Below, in pieces: positions 28,501 to 42,100 of a DNA stretch of 64,000 nucleotides. The stretch's first letter is position 1, and each line of letters starts with the position of its first letter. Where the stretch lies: the NCBI GenBank assembly GCA_017163975.1, contig JAFFSR010000221.1, positions 930,001 through 994,000 of the forward strand, given 5' to 3'. The position numbers and the translations under genes were made by a program. This stretch comes from Anastatus disparis. Its lineage: Eukaryota > Arthropoda > Insecta > Hymenoptera > Eupelmidae. The notes under the pieces were generated by a model. The model was not told the DNA's origin. It saw only the letters and a program-made list of their open reading frames with translations, and made no database searches.

Positions 28501-29575
28501 TCCCTTGCGGCTTGAAGCAAAGTTTATATCTATCTTGAAAGGGGATATTTACGAAACATAAACCGTTATTTGAAACAAGAAGAAGAAGGAAAAATAAAAA
28601 AAAGGAAAGACAAGATCTTTTTATGTATAAGTTTGAGCTAGAGAAAATGGGATACTAAAAAATTTTTAACGATTTTAACGATACTTACAATTAGAGTGTA
28701 TAAAGAACTTCTAAGTTATGATTATAATTTTCAAGTGTGACAAAATAAAAAAATGTTTCGTGAGTTATTTTTTCTTTTTGTATTTAATGAAAAATAGAAG
28801 AATAAAAAAATTCTACGGAGTGTTAAAAATTTCTTACTTTTTTTACATCGTGAAAATTTTATGACGAAAATAAATCCACCAAATTTTGAATGGAACAAAA
28901 TTCTAATACTTAAAAATAAAAGATATAGTTTATTAGTTTGTCTGTTCAGAAAATCAATATTTTTTTACATTAATACAACCCGAAAGCATAAACTGTTATC
29001 CTAACGATAAATATATATTAAATAATAAACTCCATCACTGATAACCATCAATCCCTGTAATCACTTTCTTAAAAAAAAAAAGAAAAGAAAAAAAAAGTAA
29101 CATATCAAAATTTCACCTCGTAAAACAGATTAGACTTTACACGATGACTAAACCCTTACAATCTTTTTGTAGTAATCAGATCGACAACAACCCGAGGGGT
29201 AAGCACGGTAAAAAAAGAAAGGAGAAAGAAAAAAAAAATTGTAAGCGAAGAAAAAAAGATATAAAAAGCTATAACTCAAGCTGGGGTAACTCATAAAAAA
29301 AAAGACCTCTGGTACGTCGTCAAAAGCTAAAGCTTTGCCACTCTCTTTTTTTTCTCTCTCTCTCTCGTGGTTATAAAGTGTCGCACTTTTCTATACAGCT
29401 TTCTACACATACATTCGTACGTGCACGTACACGCGCATACACCCAGCTACGTAGAAGGTTTATTAAAAGTCCCTTGCGTGTTGCACTTTAAAACAAGTAT
29501 ATAGCTTCTAGTTATATTACGTTCCGGACTTTAAAACGCGTTTAGTCTCCTACCTGTCGTATCATCGAGTCTTTT

Positions 29576-29605
29576 ATGTGGATATATGTATATATATATC
29601 CACAT
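29576..29605 (+). repeat. perfect 12-base inverted repeat
   Basis: ATGTGGATATAT, a six-base spacer GTATAT, then the exact complement ATATATCCACAT. It would form a clean hairpin or cruciform in intronic DNA. Confidence 0.7.
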
Positions 29606-29738
29606 CACACGCACGTACTTTACATGTGTTTTGGACGTTTTTAGAAGGGTCGTTAGATGTGTTTAAGGGGAACTTTGTTAATTGAAAAGCTAAATTGTAG
29701 TTGAAAAGGGCAACGTTTTGTCCTCTTATAAATGAAAA

Positions 29739-29763
29739 TTGTTGTTGTTGTTGTTGTTGTTGT
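29739..29763. repeat. (TTG)n microsatellite
   Basis: About eight TTG units followed by a T run. The apparent polyglutamine frame on the - strand is simply this repeat. Confidence 0.9.
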
Positions 29764-32607
29764 TTTTTTGCACTCGAAAACACAAGTAATTATAAAATTT
29801 TGCTTTAATATTTCAACAAAAATACGCGATTCTATTTTAGAATCTGTGCTTAAAAGTAATCAAAGTTTTGCTTTAAACTAAATAATTGTACATAAGCTAC
29901 GTTTAAATTATATACTTTGAGTAATTATAGCTTTTCATGTTCATAACGTAATCCAACGGACTTGTAATAACTCAATCAACTTATAGTACGAAACAAAAAG
30001 TCAAACGAATATCTTTCGCAATCAATTATAAAACTTCCTCAAACTACAAAATCTATCCTAACTTGAAAAAAAACACGAAAAAGAATAGTATAAAAAGAAA
30101 AGTAGATATCCTTTATCACGCAAAATAACGATTTAAACAAGTAAAAAAAAAAGGACTTTAATCGAAACCGACGCTTCGTAAATGCTTATCTAATGACCCA
30201 ATAAATGTCTCTTTTTAACTATCGTTACAAAACACACCATATACATACATACGCAGCGTATAATAATACTTAAACCACATGATAAATTCTCACATTTCAT
30301 TGGTAATTAGACTTTCCCTCTACCCCCCCACTCTGGCCCTCCCCTTATTTTAAATCTTCATCCTACGTGTAGTATACTTTAATACGTGCAATTATTACGG
30401 ATTGATAATCACGCTCATTCTCTATATTACTTGTAAAAGTGAGCATGCATAGAGTGTATATGCACGTGTATTGAAGCACGAGATAACGTTAAAGGTGGTA
30501 ATGAGCTTTTTAATGTATACACGTATATATACGTATAAGCTTACTTGACTTGATGTTACTATTAGTCATATAGTTTCTTCCTTAGCTGCATCAATTAAAT
30601 ATGGAGAGGAAGGGGATCTATATTGACTTGTTAAGTTTGCTATTAGAGATATTAAATTTAAAGTGTCGAGAGTATGATGAAAGATCTACTGATTCTTTTT
30701 TTCGTTTAACTTTTAATTATGAATTTTCAAACAAATCATAAGAGAATTTCTTTGGAATTCTATGCTAATAAATAAATTAATATGTACTATAACACGCGTA
30801 TAAAGAAAAATTTTTAAATAAATATTCTCTCCCCCTCGCTATTTATAATTCATCGTATGTACATACGCGTATATTCTCGACAAAGAAAAAAAAAGAATTA
30901 CCCACCCCCTTACAACACCATCCCTTTGTAATACAATTTTATTTATTAACAATAAAGTTTCTATATTCGCTTATAACCCATAAGGAGAATTCTACGGCAA
31001 AGAGAATTTCTTCGAAAACGTTCATGTTTCAATTAGATACGTTTACTCGGAAGGCCGTTATTAAATATAAGTAAAATCAATTAAACGCGTTTATATATCT
31101 ATGAAGGGTCAAATGAGGTGTGTATATGTACGTGAAAGACCATCATACGTTCTAAAACTTTACACCTTACCGACTATATTCTTCTTTGATATTGAGGCAT
31201 TAGCTATAGATAAAAGAAAATAGAGAGATGGAACGGGGGAGGGTTGGGTGAAGGTATACGAAAGATTTCGTAGAAGTCAGTCCATAAATAATGCAATACC
31301 GATCAAAAGTTTATTGCAATAAGAAAGAAAAAAAACGATGAACGGGTATATAAAGCAATACGACCTGAGGCTACCCTCAAAGGCTGAAAAAGAATGAGAA
31401 AACGGTCGAGGTTTGTAATAAGTGCAATAAAAATTTTTGATTTGTAGTGATTGTTTATTCGATTAAAAATACGATTTGTTCATTAATGTAAATATTGATA
31501 AATGTGATTATTGAATAAAGTTCGCTCGAACAAACGTTCTAAATTATGAACAGTAAATAAAAATTGCTAATTAGTTCAATTATCCCAATTAATTTTAGTA
31601 AAATCTTCTAAAATTATATTAAAAATTGTAAATTAATACGCTATAATATTTTCATTATAATAAAAGAAGACTAATAAAAAACCTAATTCGAACCCGAAAA
31701 TCAAATTAAAATTCATCACAATAATTAAAATCGATACTATCAAAGCTCAGCGCAGCGCAAAAGAAAATAATCAAATAAATTGAATCGAGCCTCGAGTAAT
31801 AAATAGTAACAACCAGAATTTTCGTTTTATATTGTATCGAGCAAGTTATACAAGCGCATCGGAGAAACAAAATAACTTTTCGTTCCGTATATACATATAC
31901 AGTAACAAAACCAGGACGCGTATAAAAGAAGGGTATATGTAGGATAAAAAGGGTTGAGAAAAAAAAAGAAGATGAAGAAGGTGGGGTGAGTTTGATTCTA
32001 TACTTTTTTTCTTTTTATACTATTGAGGAAAAAAACAGAAGAACTTTCTCTTTCTTTCGTTTTTCCTTAGTAAACAGAAAACTAGAGAAAGAGAAGAGAG
32101 AAAGAGGAAGAGAGAGAAAACGTTTTCCGATGCATTTCCGTATAGTTTCGCTTCTTGAAAATCGTCAATGTTATTTCCGCGCACGTTCGACTCGTTGCAA
32201 TTCTCTTATGTGTATACGTATGTGGATGTGTATGTAAGGCTTTCTAGATGTACGTAAGTGTGTGTGTGTATACACATATATATATATAGTTAAAGCGTTC
32301 GCGTTCGATTTCATTTTGTCTCGGCATTTCCGCCAACGTACATCGAGAGAATCCGATCTCAAACCTTCCTCTCTTTTCTCTTTCCTCTTTTGCCTTGCTT
32401 GTGAAGCTTGTCAAGGAGTTCGAGCGTTTCCTTTAGAATCTTACCACACACACACACACATATATACACATACACATACATATCAGCAATTGAACATGAG
32501 AGAGAGAAAAAGAGAAAATTGAGAGGAAAGAGTGAGTGCATTGAGGGAATTTTTCTGAGGTAAAGTTTTCTCCTTCTTTTTTTTTCTTTCTTTTTCTCTT
32601 TTTATTT

Positions 32608-33172
32608 GTAGTTTAGTTTAATACATTTTGTTTGGTAGGGTGAGAAATTTTTTCGTATATACTGGATGGAAAAAAAGAGAGAGGTTATAGTTTGTTTGTA
32701 TTTTGAAAAGTTTTTATTTACTTTTTTGAATTCGGATATTCTAGGTTTATTGTTTATGTTTTAACCGAACAATGTTTTTCGTACCTTTTGTAATTGAGAT
32801 TGAAATTGATACAGTTTACTTTTTTTTCTTTTCATTATAATTTGATATTGAGATTGAAAAATATTTTTTGCAATTATATTTCGAAAAAAAAAGTATAGTA
32901 GTTTAGTTTCGTACATTTTGTTGGCGGAATGTAAAATTTTTTGGTTTTGGAAAAATAAAGAAGTTTATAGTTTGTTTTTTAAAAAAATTTTTATTTATTT
33001 TTCGAGTTTGGATATTTCAGAAGGTTTATTGTTTATATCTTAACCGAACAATGTTTTTGGTTACTTTTGTAATTTAAATTGAAGTTGATACAGTTTACTC
33101 TTTTTTTTATATTTTTTATTTTGGAATGGAATTTGATATTGTGATTGAAAAATACTTTTTACAATTTTACTT
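32608..33172 (+). repeat. tandem duplication, two ~280-base copies offset by 290
   Basis: Copy one is about 32608-32885 and copy two about 32898-33172. Shared landmarks in the same order are GTTTAGTTT, ACATTTTGTT, TATAGTTTGTTT, GGTTTATTGTTTAT, TTAACCGAACAATGTTTTT, GATACAGTTTAC and GATTGAAAAATA. Divergence looks like 15-20 percent with small indels, so the event is not recent. Confidence 0.85.
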
Positions 33173-36100
33173 ATAAAAATAAAAATTACAAAACTAAAAA
33201 TTCATTTTCAAATGGTTTGGAATTCTTCAAACTATATTCAATAATTATTATATAAACGACAATATTTTTGTGTTTTGAGACCAAAAAAATGAAAATAAAC
33301 AATTAGAAAAAACTTTAGCATAAACAACAAACAAAAACTAAAAAAAATAATAAAAAAACATACTAAATTATAAACAGATATATACAAAAAAATTCTTAGA
33401 AAAACCAGAAAAAAATATAGAAATAAAAAAAAACAAAGTAAAAAAAAGCGCGAAAGCTAACGTAGTCAAGCATCTAGTATAAGAATGAAAAAGACGCGAC
33501 ACAAAAAAACTAGAAGAAGGAAAAAGGTATAAAAAGAAAAAAAGAAAAAAATAAAGAGGTCGAGAAGGCGACGTCGGGCGACAGTAGTAGCAAAAGATGG
33601 GTCGAGTATAATCGTTATTCGTGCACTAGTAAGTCTCACTTCAAAAATCTTTCTCTCTCTTTCTGTCGCTCTTTTACTCCTTTACTCGCGTACTATAAGA
33701 AATATATTTCTCACTTTACTTTTTTTCTTCTTCTTCTCCGGTATATTAGTCTCTTCTTTTATAAGATTTTGAGAAGTAGAGAAAGATCTTCGATCCGTAC
33801 TTCTTCTTCTACTTCTTTTCGCTTTGCTAAAACGAGAAAAGACGTGAAAAAAAAAGAAAGAAGACAAAAAGAAAACCTTTCACTTTTGCACTTTCATCTC
33901 TTTTGCTATGGCAGTCGCGTCACGAGTAAATACCAAAAAGAAAAAAAAGAAGAAAAAAAATGAAAAGATTTAGCCTTTATGAGAGATAGGGAATCACTTT
34001 TGTTTGATGGAAACTCCTTCAGCAAAAGCAAGTCGCGTTTTTTTAAAAAGAGAGCACACGAAAATATTGCCGTAAAGAGCTTTCCACGATTTTATTCTTA
34101 AGTTTTTCTCTCTTTATTTTTTTTTCTTTTTTTTTATTTTACAGCTGTTTCTCACTCTCAAAGCGTAAAACTGCTTATATTGCCAAGTGATAAAGATGAA
34201 GGTATTATAATGATATTAAATTTGCGATAACTTTTGTCGAGTTGGATAATGTTTTTGTTTTTGTAAAACATTGAATAATTTCTTTTTAGGACAAATTTTT
34301 TTTTTTATTTCTAGAAAACGTATAGTTATAACGTTCTATTAAAAACAGTGAAATATTTGAAATTTGTTGATATCATTCATAAAACTTTCTTTTAACTTTC
34401 CTACATTCAATCATTCATTATTAAAACTTGTACTATGTGTGTAGAAAAACATAATACTAACATAATCCTTTCATCATGAAATGACAAATCGATCCTACTA
34501 AAATGAAGCATATCTCCATTAACAAAAAAAAAAAAAAAAAGAAAAGAGAAAGTGATAAAAGTGTACAAAAGAGAGGTAAGCATCGGTCAAACTGTGCTTT
34601 TGTACAGTGGAAAAATAGAAATGGGTACGCGCGAAAAAAAAGCTCGCGAGTATACGTGCATACACTTTTGACGCCACGCATCGCTATATATGCGAGCGTG
34701 AAAAAAAAAAGAAGAGTAAAGTACCAACGATCGATTGTTCGAAGGCACGATTATATCGATTATTTGCAAAGTGGGTGATTGTATATGGTGATGGTCATTT
34801 TTTTTTTTCTTTTTTTTTTAACGAACGACATGACCATCCAACATTTTTGTTCCTTTGTATTTTGTTTTTTTTGTATTTGTGTTCATTTTACGATTCCTTT
34901 ATCTCCTCGTTTTGTCGCGTTTTGTTGTTTTCTTTCTTTTTAGTGTCGATCAATATCAGAAATCGTATTATCATCTGATTTTTTTTATTTTTTTTTTTTT
35001 TTTTTAGATCGAAAATGAAGAATATTATATGTTGGACAATAATTACAGGCAATGTGATAATTACGAACAGTCATACAGAAGAGATGCTAGCAGATGAGAG
35101 AATAACTTGACAGAATTGTTTACTTAATGGACAGATATTTACGGATTGATATTTTTTTATTTATATAAGTTACAAGAATAGAATATTTTTTTTATAATGT
35201 AATGTAGAATAATAAGCATGCATATACTCTAACAATTTTTATAATGAGAAACAACGCTAGAAAAATTTTTAGCAACAATTTAAAGTATTATTAATATTAA
35301 ATAATTAAATAAATGAGTATATTTTCATAAAAAAAAAACATTATGATTGTACCTGAATTTCTTCATAACTCAACAAGCCGATTTTAAAAAGTCCTTACTT
35401 TCATCTACTAAAAAAAAGCTATATCACCACCTAATTACCCTTCAATTAAAAAAAAAGAAGGAAAAAAAAGAGAAGAAAGCTCTTTATACAAAAGCATTCC
35501 ACTTAACATTCGGTCCGCGTAACGCATTTATTAAATTTCAAGAAAAATTTTCATTCCCTTCGCACAGCAGCAGCGCGGAGCATAAGCATACAGCAAACGT
35601 TTCCTCCTCTTTTATTTTTTTTTTTTTATTTTAACTAACCATCTCATTCTTTTTCTCACTTGTGTCTCTCTCTTTTTTTTTTACTCTTTACTTTCAAGCG
35701 CCTACCCTCTGTGCACTCTTTCCCTTTTATATCTTTTAATCCCATCAGCGCGGGAGAGAGCCATCCTCGTAGTAGTCATCGTCGTCGTAGTCGCTCGGTA
35801 AATTAAATCCCGGATAAAGTGCAAATAAATCCGACATAAAATAAAAAAAAAAAGAGAGAGAAAAAAAGGAAAAAAAAACGAGAAAGAAGAGACGACTTTG
35901 AACTACCGTTACTCAACGAGTGAACTACTACTATAACTAAGCTATGATTCCAAAGGTAGTTGGAATATTAATTAACGAGTATTCCAAGTTGTTCGCAAAC
36001 GTCATACATATATATACATAAAAAAAAGAAAAAAATTAAAACATTTTAAATGAACATGTAATTACGATATATTTCGATTATACTGAAAAGCTTTAAATTA

Positions 36101-39100
36101 TACAATATATTTTCACTCGATATTTTTTTTTTACTTTTCTTTCACGATGCCAGTATTAAAAAATAGATACATTTAAAAGGCTATCGCTTTTAGAGTGGTC
36201 GATCTTTTGACGTGTAGCGTTTAGCGTGTGTTAGCTTAAAAAAAAAAAGGAACGTCACTGGAAAAAAAAAATACGTACACACTGTATAGGAAAGAAAGAA
36301 GCATGCGAAAGTATTTCAAGCCGCGTGCATGCGTGTGCGTGCGTGTGTGCGACGCAAAAAAGAAAAAAAAGAATACAGAGAATATATATATAGGATGATG
36401 AAAAAAAAAAGCGTCAGCTCGCTTGGGTTCGAGAGAGCGAGTGTAATTCATTTTAATTAAAGTGGCTGCATTATGTAAGCGAGTGACGCGAACGTCAGTG
36501 AAAAAATAAAAGAGGGAGTTTGAAGGAGAGGGAGGTTCAGAAGTGTATAACCAAGGGATGAATGATAAAAAAAAATGTGTGAAAAAGAAATGGAGAGAAC
36601 GGCGAGCGGTAAAAGATACTTCGAAATAAAATTTTTTTAAACTTTATTTTTATTAATTTCTTTTGCTATATTTTAAAGTTTTGATGATTTATTAATTGGA
36701 TTAAAAATATTCAAATTATAAAATTTTGTTAATCAATCAAATCGTACAATACTTATTGAAAATTTCTAATCATTTAACATTAAAAATAGAAAATGATATG
36801 AAAAGTTTCCTAATTCAAAACTTCAACTTCATCGCCAATCACTTAATCGCGCATAAAAAACGAAAGATTTTGAAATTAAATCAATTCATTACAATAAAAA
36901 GCATCGTAAAAAAGAAAAAGCTTTCGAGCATTAAAATAAAGGAAAGCCAGTAAAACTTAAAGTCGCTTAGATGTAACTAATTCAAGCAACGAAGACACAC
37001 ACACAAACACGTACATAACAGTCTGTGCTATATAGACTAGCATGGGAGGGTGGATGAAGTGAGTTGTGATATAGAAGGGTACTCAGGCGGCGTGCAATAC
37101 TTCTCCTTCTCTCTTGCTCTCCTTCTTCGTCTTTCTCGTCTTGTGCCGACACCTCTGATCTCGTTAGGGACGCATTAATTAATTTACAAGATGGCGATGC
37201 CAGCGGCAATGGAGAAGAAGCTCTTTTCTCTGTGACGAGGAGGATGAGGGCAAAAGAGAAGGAGAGAGAGAGATGATTGTGTAAGAGAGTATACGGTTGC
37301 GTTGTTAGTAAAGGGAGAAAGCTTTAAGGATAGGGGGAAATGAGTTTCAAGCATTTTCATAAAGCTCTTTTTTATATGAAAATTATTTTCTTATTTTAAA
37401 ACTAATTTTGACTTTTGTATAAAGAACTTTTTTTCTTATGATCTTTGATAATTGAATTCAAATGATTGAAATCGTTTAAAATTGAAAGATTTATAAAGAT
37501 GATTAAAAAATAAGAAATTGATTTTCATAAAGAAAGTACAAATTAGAAATTTATGGAGTTTCAAGTAGATTATTTAAAAAATTTTTTTTGGCTTAATTTT
37601 TACTTATTAAATTTGAATTGATTCGCAAATTAAATCACGCTAATAATTACACTTTCTTAATAACTATTTTTTTGTTTTTAATAAATCAAAATAATTTTAC
37701 ACTATTCCACAACAATATACCTGTATCTTTATCGTATTCAAAATATTTCTCTTTTCTAAAAAAAAATGATACACAATTAAATTAAGCATATCAAAGCTCG
37801 TTAACCGAACTACATACCATCTCTAAAACACGGCTTTAAACATCGTTTCTACATAGCAATACGAAACGCACAGAGTATATAACGCTTGTGTGTATGTGTA
37901 GGTGTGTGTCTGGACTTACCCTTGTAATCCGCTTATAAAAGCTATCAAATCCTCGAAATAGCAGCATCAAGCCAAACTTCGCGCATACACCCAACGTATA
38001 TAAGTATAATATCTATATACATTTAAAGGCAAAAGCTAGAGAGAAAGAAGAGATGTAAAAGGAGAGTCAAAGTGAGAGAGCGAGAGACAAGCTTCATGGC
38101 ACGTTTTAATTACTAATTGAAACGCTCTGAGGAACACTAGCTTCGCGTGCCCTTGGGGCTGTTTCAACGCGTTGCCTGCCTTTCGAGCTCGCTTTCAACG
38201 CGTCCTTTAATAACCGAGCTTGAATTTTCTCTCTCTCTCTTTCTCTCTCATTTTCTCTCTTTACTGTACTTAACGTTTTTAAATGAAGAGAAAGAGAGAA
38301 AGACTGATTAGAAAAGGGTTTCCGTAAGAGACATTTTAGAGTGAAAGGGAAAATTTTGCAGATGGAATCACCAAGAAAATGATTTATTATAAAACAAAAT
38401 TCTAGATATTATTTAAAAATTAATTTATATTCCATTTAAAGTTTATCGATATTCTCAAAATTTGATATTAATCTAGCATTAAATTATGAAAAGCTTATAA
38501 TAATTTTAATTAATACAATTTCGAGACAATATGAATAATACATATATAAATGTACATTGAATTTATTTGTAAAGCTTTTTGTCTACTATTATCGTTTCAC
38601 TCATTATTAACGTCATTATTATTATTTTATCAAATTAACCTGCCAACTTTGCCGTGCTCCGAGTTAAATATTAATTTCTATATATTTGTAAAATTTCTCA
38701 AACAAATAATTCGTTTATAATTGTGAATTAATATATAATTGTGACAAATTTATAATGTTTCGTAAACTATCTCATAAGTTATTTCCAAAATATGGATAAA
38801 ACATTTTGTTTTATGATATCCAATAATTTTTTAAGTGATCTAAATAAATAATCAGTCATCCAGACAACGGATTTTATTTTATTAATAATACTCAAATTAT
38901 AACTCTATTGATTGAATAATTGAAAATTTAAATGAAAAATATTTTTTTTATCGAATGTAAATTTGAATACAGAATCCGATAATTTGATCTTTATTGATGA
39001 AAAATTTTTAAAAAAGGGAAAATTTAAAAATACTCGCTTGAAATTTTTATTTAACGAACTGTATAAATTTACTCAAATTCTCGACATCAAGTACGAAAAA

Positions 39101-42100
39101 AAACAACAACAATTTAATCACGAGTCTTTAGCTTTCCCAAGAGCTTTTTTTCTGCTTTATCCCCCTTTATCCTTTACTCGTATCTTCCTTCTTTTCTATT
39201 TCACTTAAGTCCTTGCTAAACTCCTTTGCGTAAGCTAACGTGCGTAAGAAGCGTGCCAAGATTTACGAGTCGCCAAAAAGCTTTCCTCTCTTTTTTTCTT
39301 TCATTCCTCTTTTTTTTCTATTATTCCAGTTGTGTGAAAACAACGATCGACTAATTGAAACATAGTGTTCCTAGTACGAGTTTGGATTACTCCTTTACAA
39401 ATGAGTTTTGACTCAAGGTACATGAGGAAGGGTAGCTTTTTTCAGATAGATAAAATGGATTAATAGGAAATAGGGGAAATTGTAGTTTATTGAGCTTTTT
39501 AAATACTGGATTTGCTTTGTAATCTTGGTATGTTTGATTTTATTGCGAAATCAAATTTATAATTTAATGTTTTTTTTTATTTTATATGTTTATAAATTAT
39601 TAAAAGTTATTAAAAATTTCATTAATTATTGTCAGACAAACATAACAACTTAATGATCCTTGAATAGAATAAACTAAAAATTCTATATCCTCTTCTTTCT
39701 CTCTCCTCTAATCTTTCTTTAAAATAAAAGCTCATAATCGGACCATTCTCAGCGAACTAATTGTCAGTCGGTTGTTTAGGAGCTCTAAAATACATCTAAC
39801 CAGCATTAAGATAAGTGCTTTCTCAAGCAAAGCGAAATAACATCCGTTTTATACCTTATTGTCGACTTCCCTTTTTCCCTTTCTCTCTCTCTCTTGCTCT
39901 TACTCTTGTATTATAAACTTGAGATTATACAGTTAAGAAAAAGAAAAAGAGTACAAAGAGAAATTAGAGAATGGGACATTGGATATAACTTTTACGAGTT
40001 TTAAGTTTTACGAGCAACTGAACTTTTTAATAATCTCAGCTCAACGTTAATTAGTTTGTAATTTAACGAGCCAACTGAGAATCAAAAGTACACCCTTTTT
40101 GTACTTTTAAAATATATAATCGTTCTTTCTATTTTGCCGCTATTATTTTTGCTTCTTTACATTATTTTTTGGTGTTTCATATTTTACTTTTTTTTATGAA
40201 TTTGCATTTATTTAATATGCAATGGGTTGAGGGGCTTGTAATTCGTAATAAGAATAACTTTTTAAATTATCGTACTCAATATAGTAAGTAATGATCATTC
40301 ATTGATCGAAATAAAAATTGTCAAAATAATAATAGTAATTACATGACGTTATTTCCCTAGAATATTTTGTAATTTCTCAAAATTAGTATGATAATAAAGC
40401 GACAGTTAAAAAAATATCATTCGAGTGCGTTATAAGTAAACATTAAAAATCATCGAAATCTTTTGGTCAAAATCCTTAAGAAAAAAATACAGTTAAAATT
40501 ATTGCGCATTTAATGATAACAATTTGAATAAACGCTCATCACATTACAATTGTAATTCATACAAAATACGTAATAATCAAAATTTTTTCGAAAAGTTTCG
40601 TTTTTAAAAAAATTTGCATTAAAAAGACATTTATTAACAAAAATAAAATAAAGCTATACTCTTACTTAAATCGCAATAAAAAAAATCACAAGAGGACTGT
40701 TTAAAATAAGAGAAAAACAAAAAACAAAATCCCAGACCCAAAATTACATTCTGCATCACGCGATTGTTATCATACATATACGGTAAATTTTCAAGATGCC
40801 ACCGCAGGCGGCGCGCTATAAAAACAAAAAGAAAAAAGAAAATAAAATAAGGAAAGAAAAAAAGCAACCACGGCAGAGATTACGAGACACGCACGTATAC
40901 ATACATACCACTATGTCTCTTACTCGACACTCGAAACTTTACTTTCTGGAGGCTTTCGTGTTTGCGGTCGCCAACTTATGTTTTCTATACACTTTTTTTT
41001 CCTTCTTTCTTTCCTTCCTTCTCTCTCTCTCTCTTACTCTCTTGATTCTTCGACTTCTTTTTCTTTTCGTGTTTCTTTTTTACTAGAGGTTCTTTTCTTT
41101 TGTACCGTATGTTGCTTTTCTTTATCCTCTTAAAGTGAAATTTATACCCTATTCACAAGAGTGAGAATTTCATTTTGAACAAAGTAGCTGGTGGTAGCTC
41201 ACTTTTCAGGATATTTCATTTCTGCTTCGAGGATTTAAAAGGGGGAAACTTTACAAAGTATTAAGGAAATTAATTTTTCTTACGTGATTAGACACTTTCG
41301 GGAAGATTAAAGAAAATTAAATTAATTATCTAACGTTAAATAGTCATATAAACGATTAGTTGTAAAATATGGATTTTCAAAAGATTCGCAAATAGAAGTA
41401 TTGATAAATGTTTGAGTAAATGTATAAAATGAAGAAAAATTAATATAGTAAAATTATTAATGTTTCACATCAAAAACTTTATTTTCAATTTATAAGCTTA
41501 TATTTAAGTTGTTGGTTCACGAAGAGATATACCACGCAAACTTCATAAATTATATTTCTTACCACAACTTTTTCTATTATTTCTTTTGAAAAAAGAACGT
41601 TAAAAACAAGAGAAAAAAGACTTTAAAACAAAAAAAAAAGGAACGATCCCTCCTCGTCTTTTTCACCGCATTCTCAATCATTTAAAACCACGTGAGAAAA
41701 AGTATGCGAGAGACTTCTTATAAACGCTTACACCTCGCAAAACCACAGGTTTGTAGATTTGTTTCGCATATACTATATACATCCAACTTATTTCCTTTTT
41801 TTTTATCTTCCTTCTTTCTTTTTCTTCTTTTTTTCAAACTAACCGCGTGCACTTGCGTCTCAAGTGATCATTAAACGAAAGGAGCCGGCTAAAAAAGAAG
41901 TTTTCTTTCTTTATTTCTTTATTTTTTGCGTTGATTAGGTTCAGGGTCAAAAAGTACAGTTTCTCCATTTTTGGCTCTCGTCTGTTTTTCTTTTTTAGAG
42001 CGCTTGATTTCGTGCAAATTGTTAGTTGCTTTGAAGTTGTGTACATACATAGTTTTTTTCTTTTCTTTTCTCTTTTTTTTCTTTGTAATTTCAGTGTAAA

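Noticed and set aside
29574..29783. Polyglutamine-containing frame on the - strand.
   Set aside because: The Gln run is the (TTG)n microsatellite and the rest is intronic with no domain.
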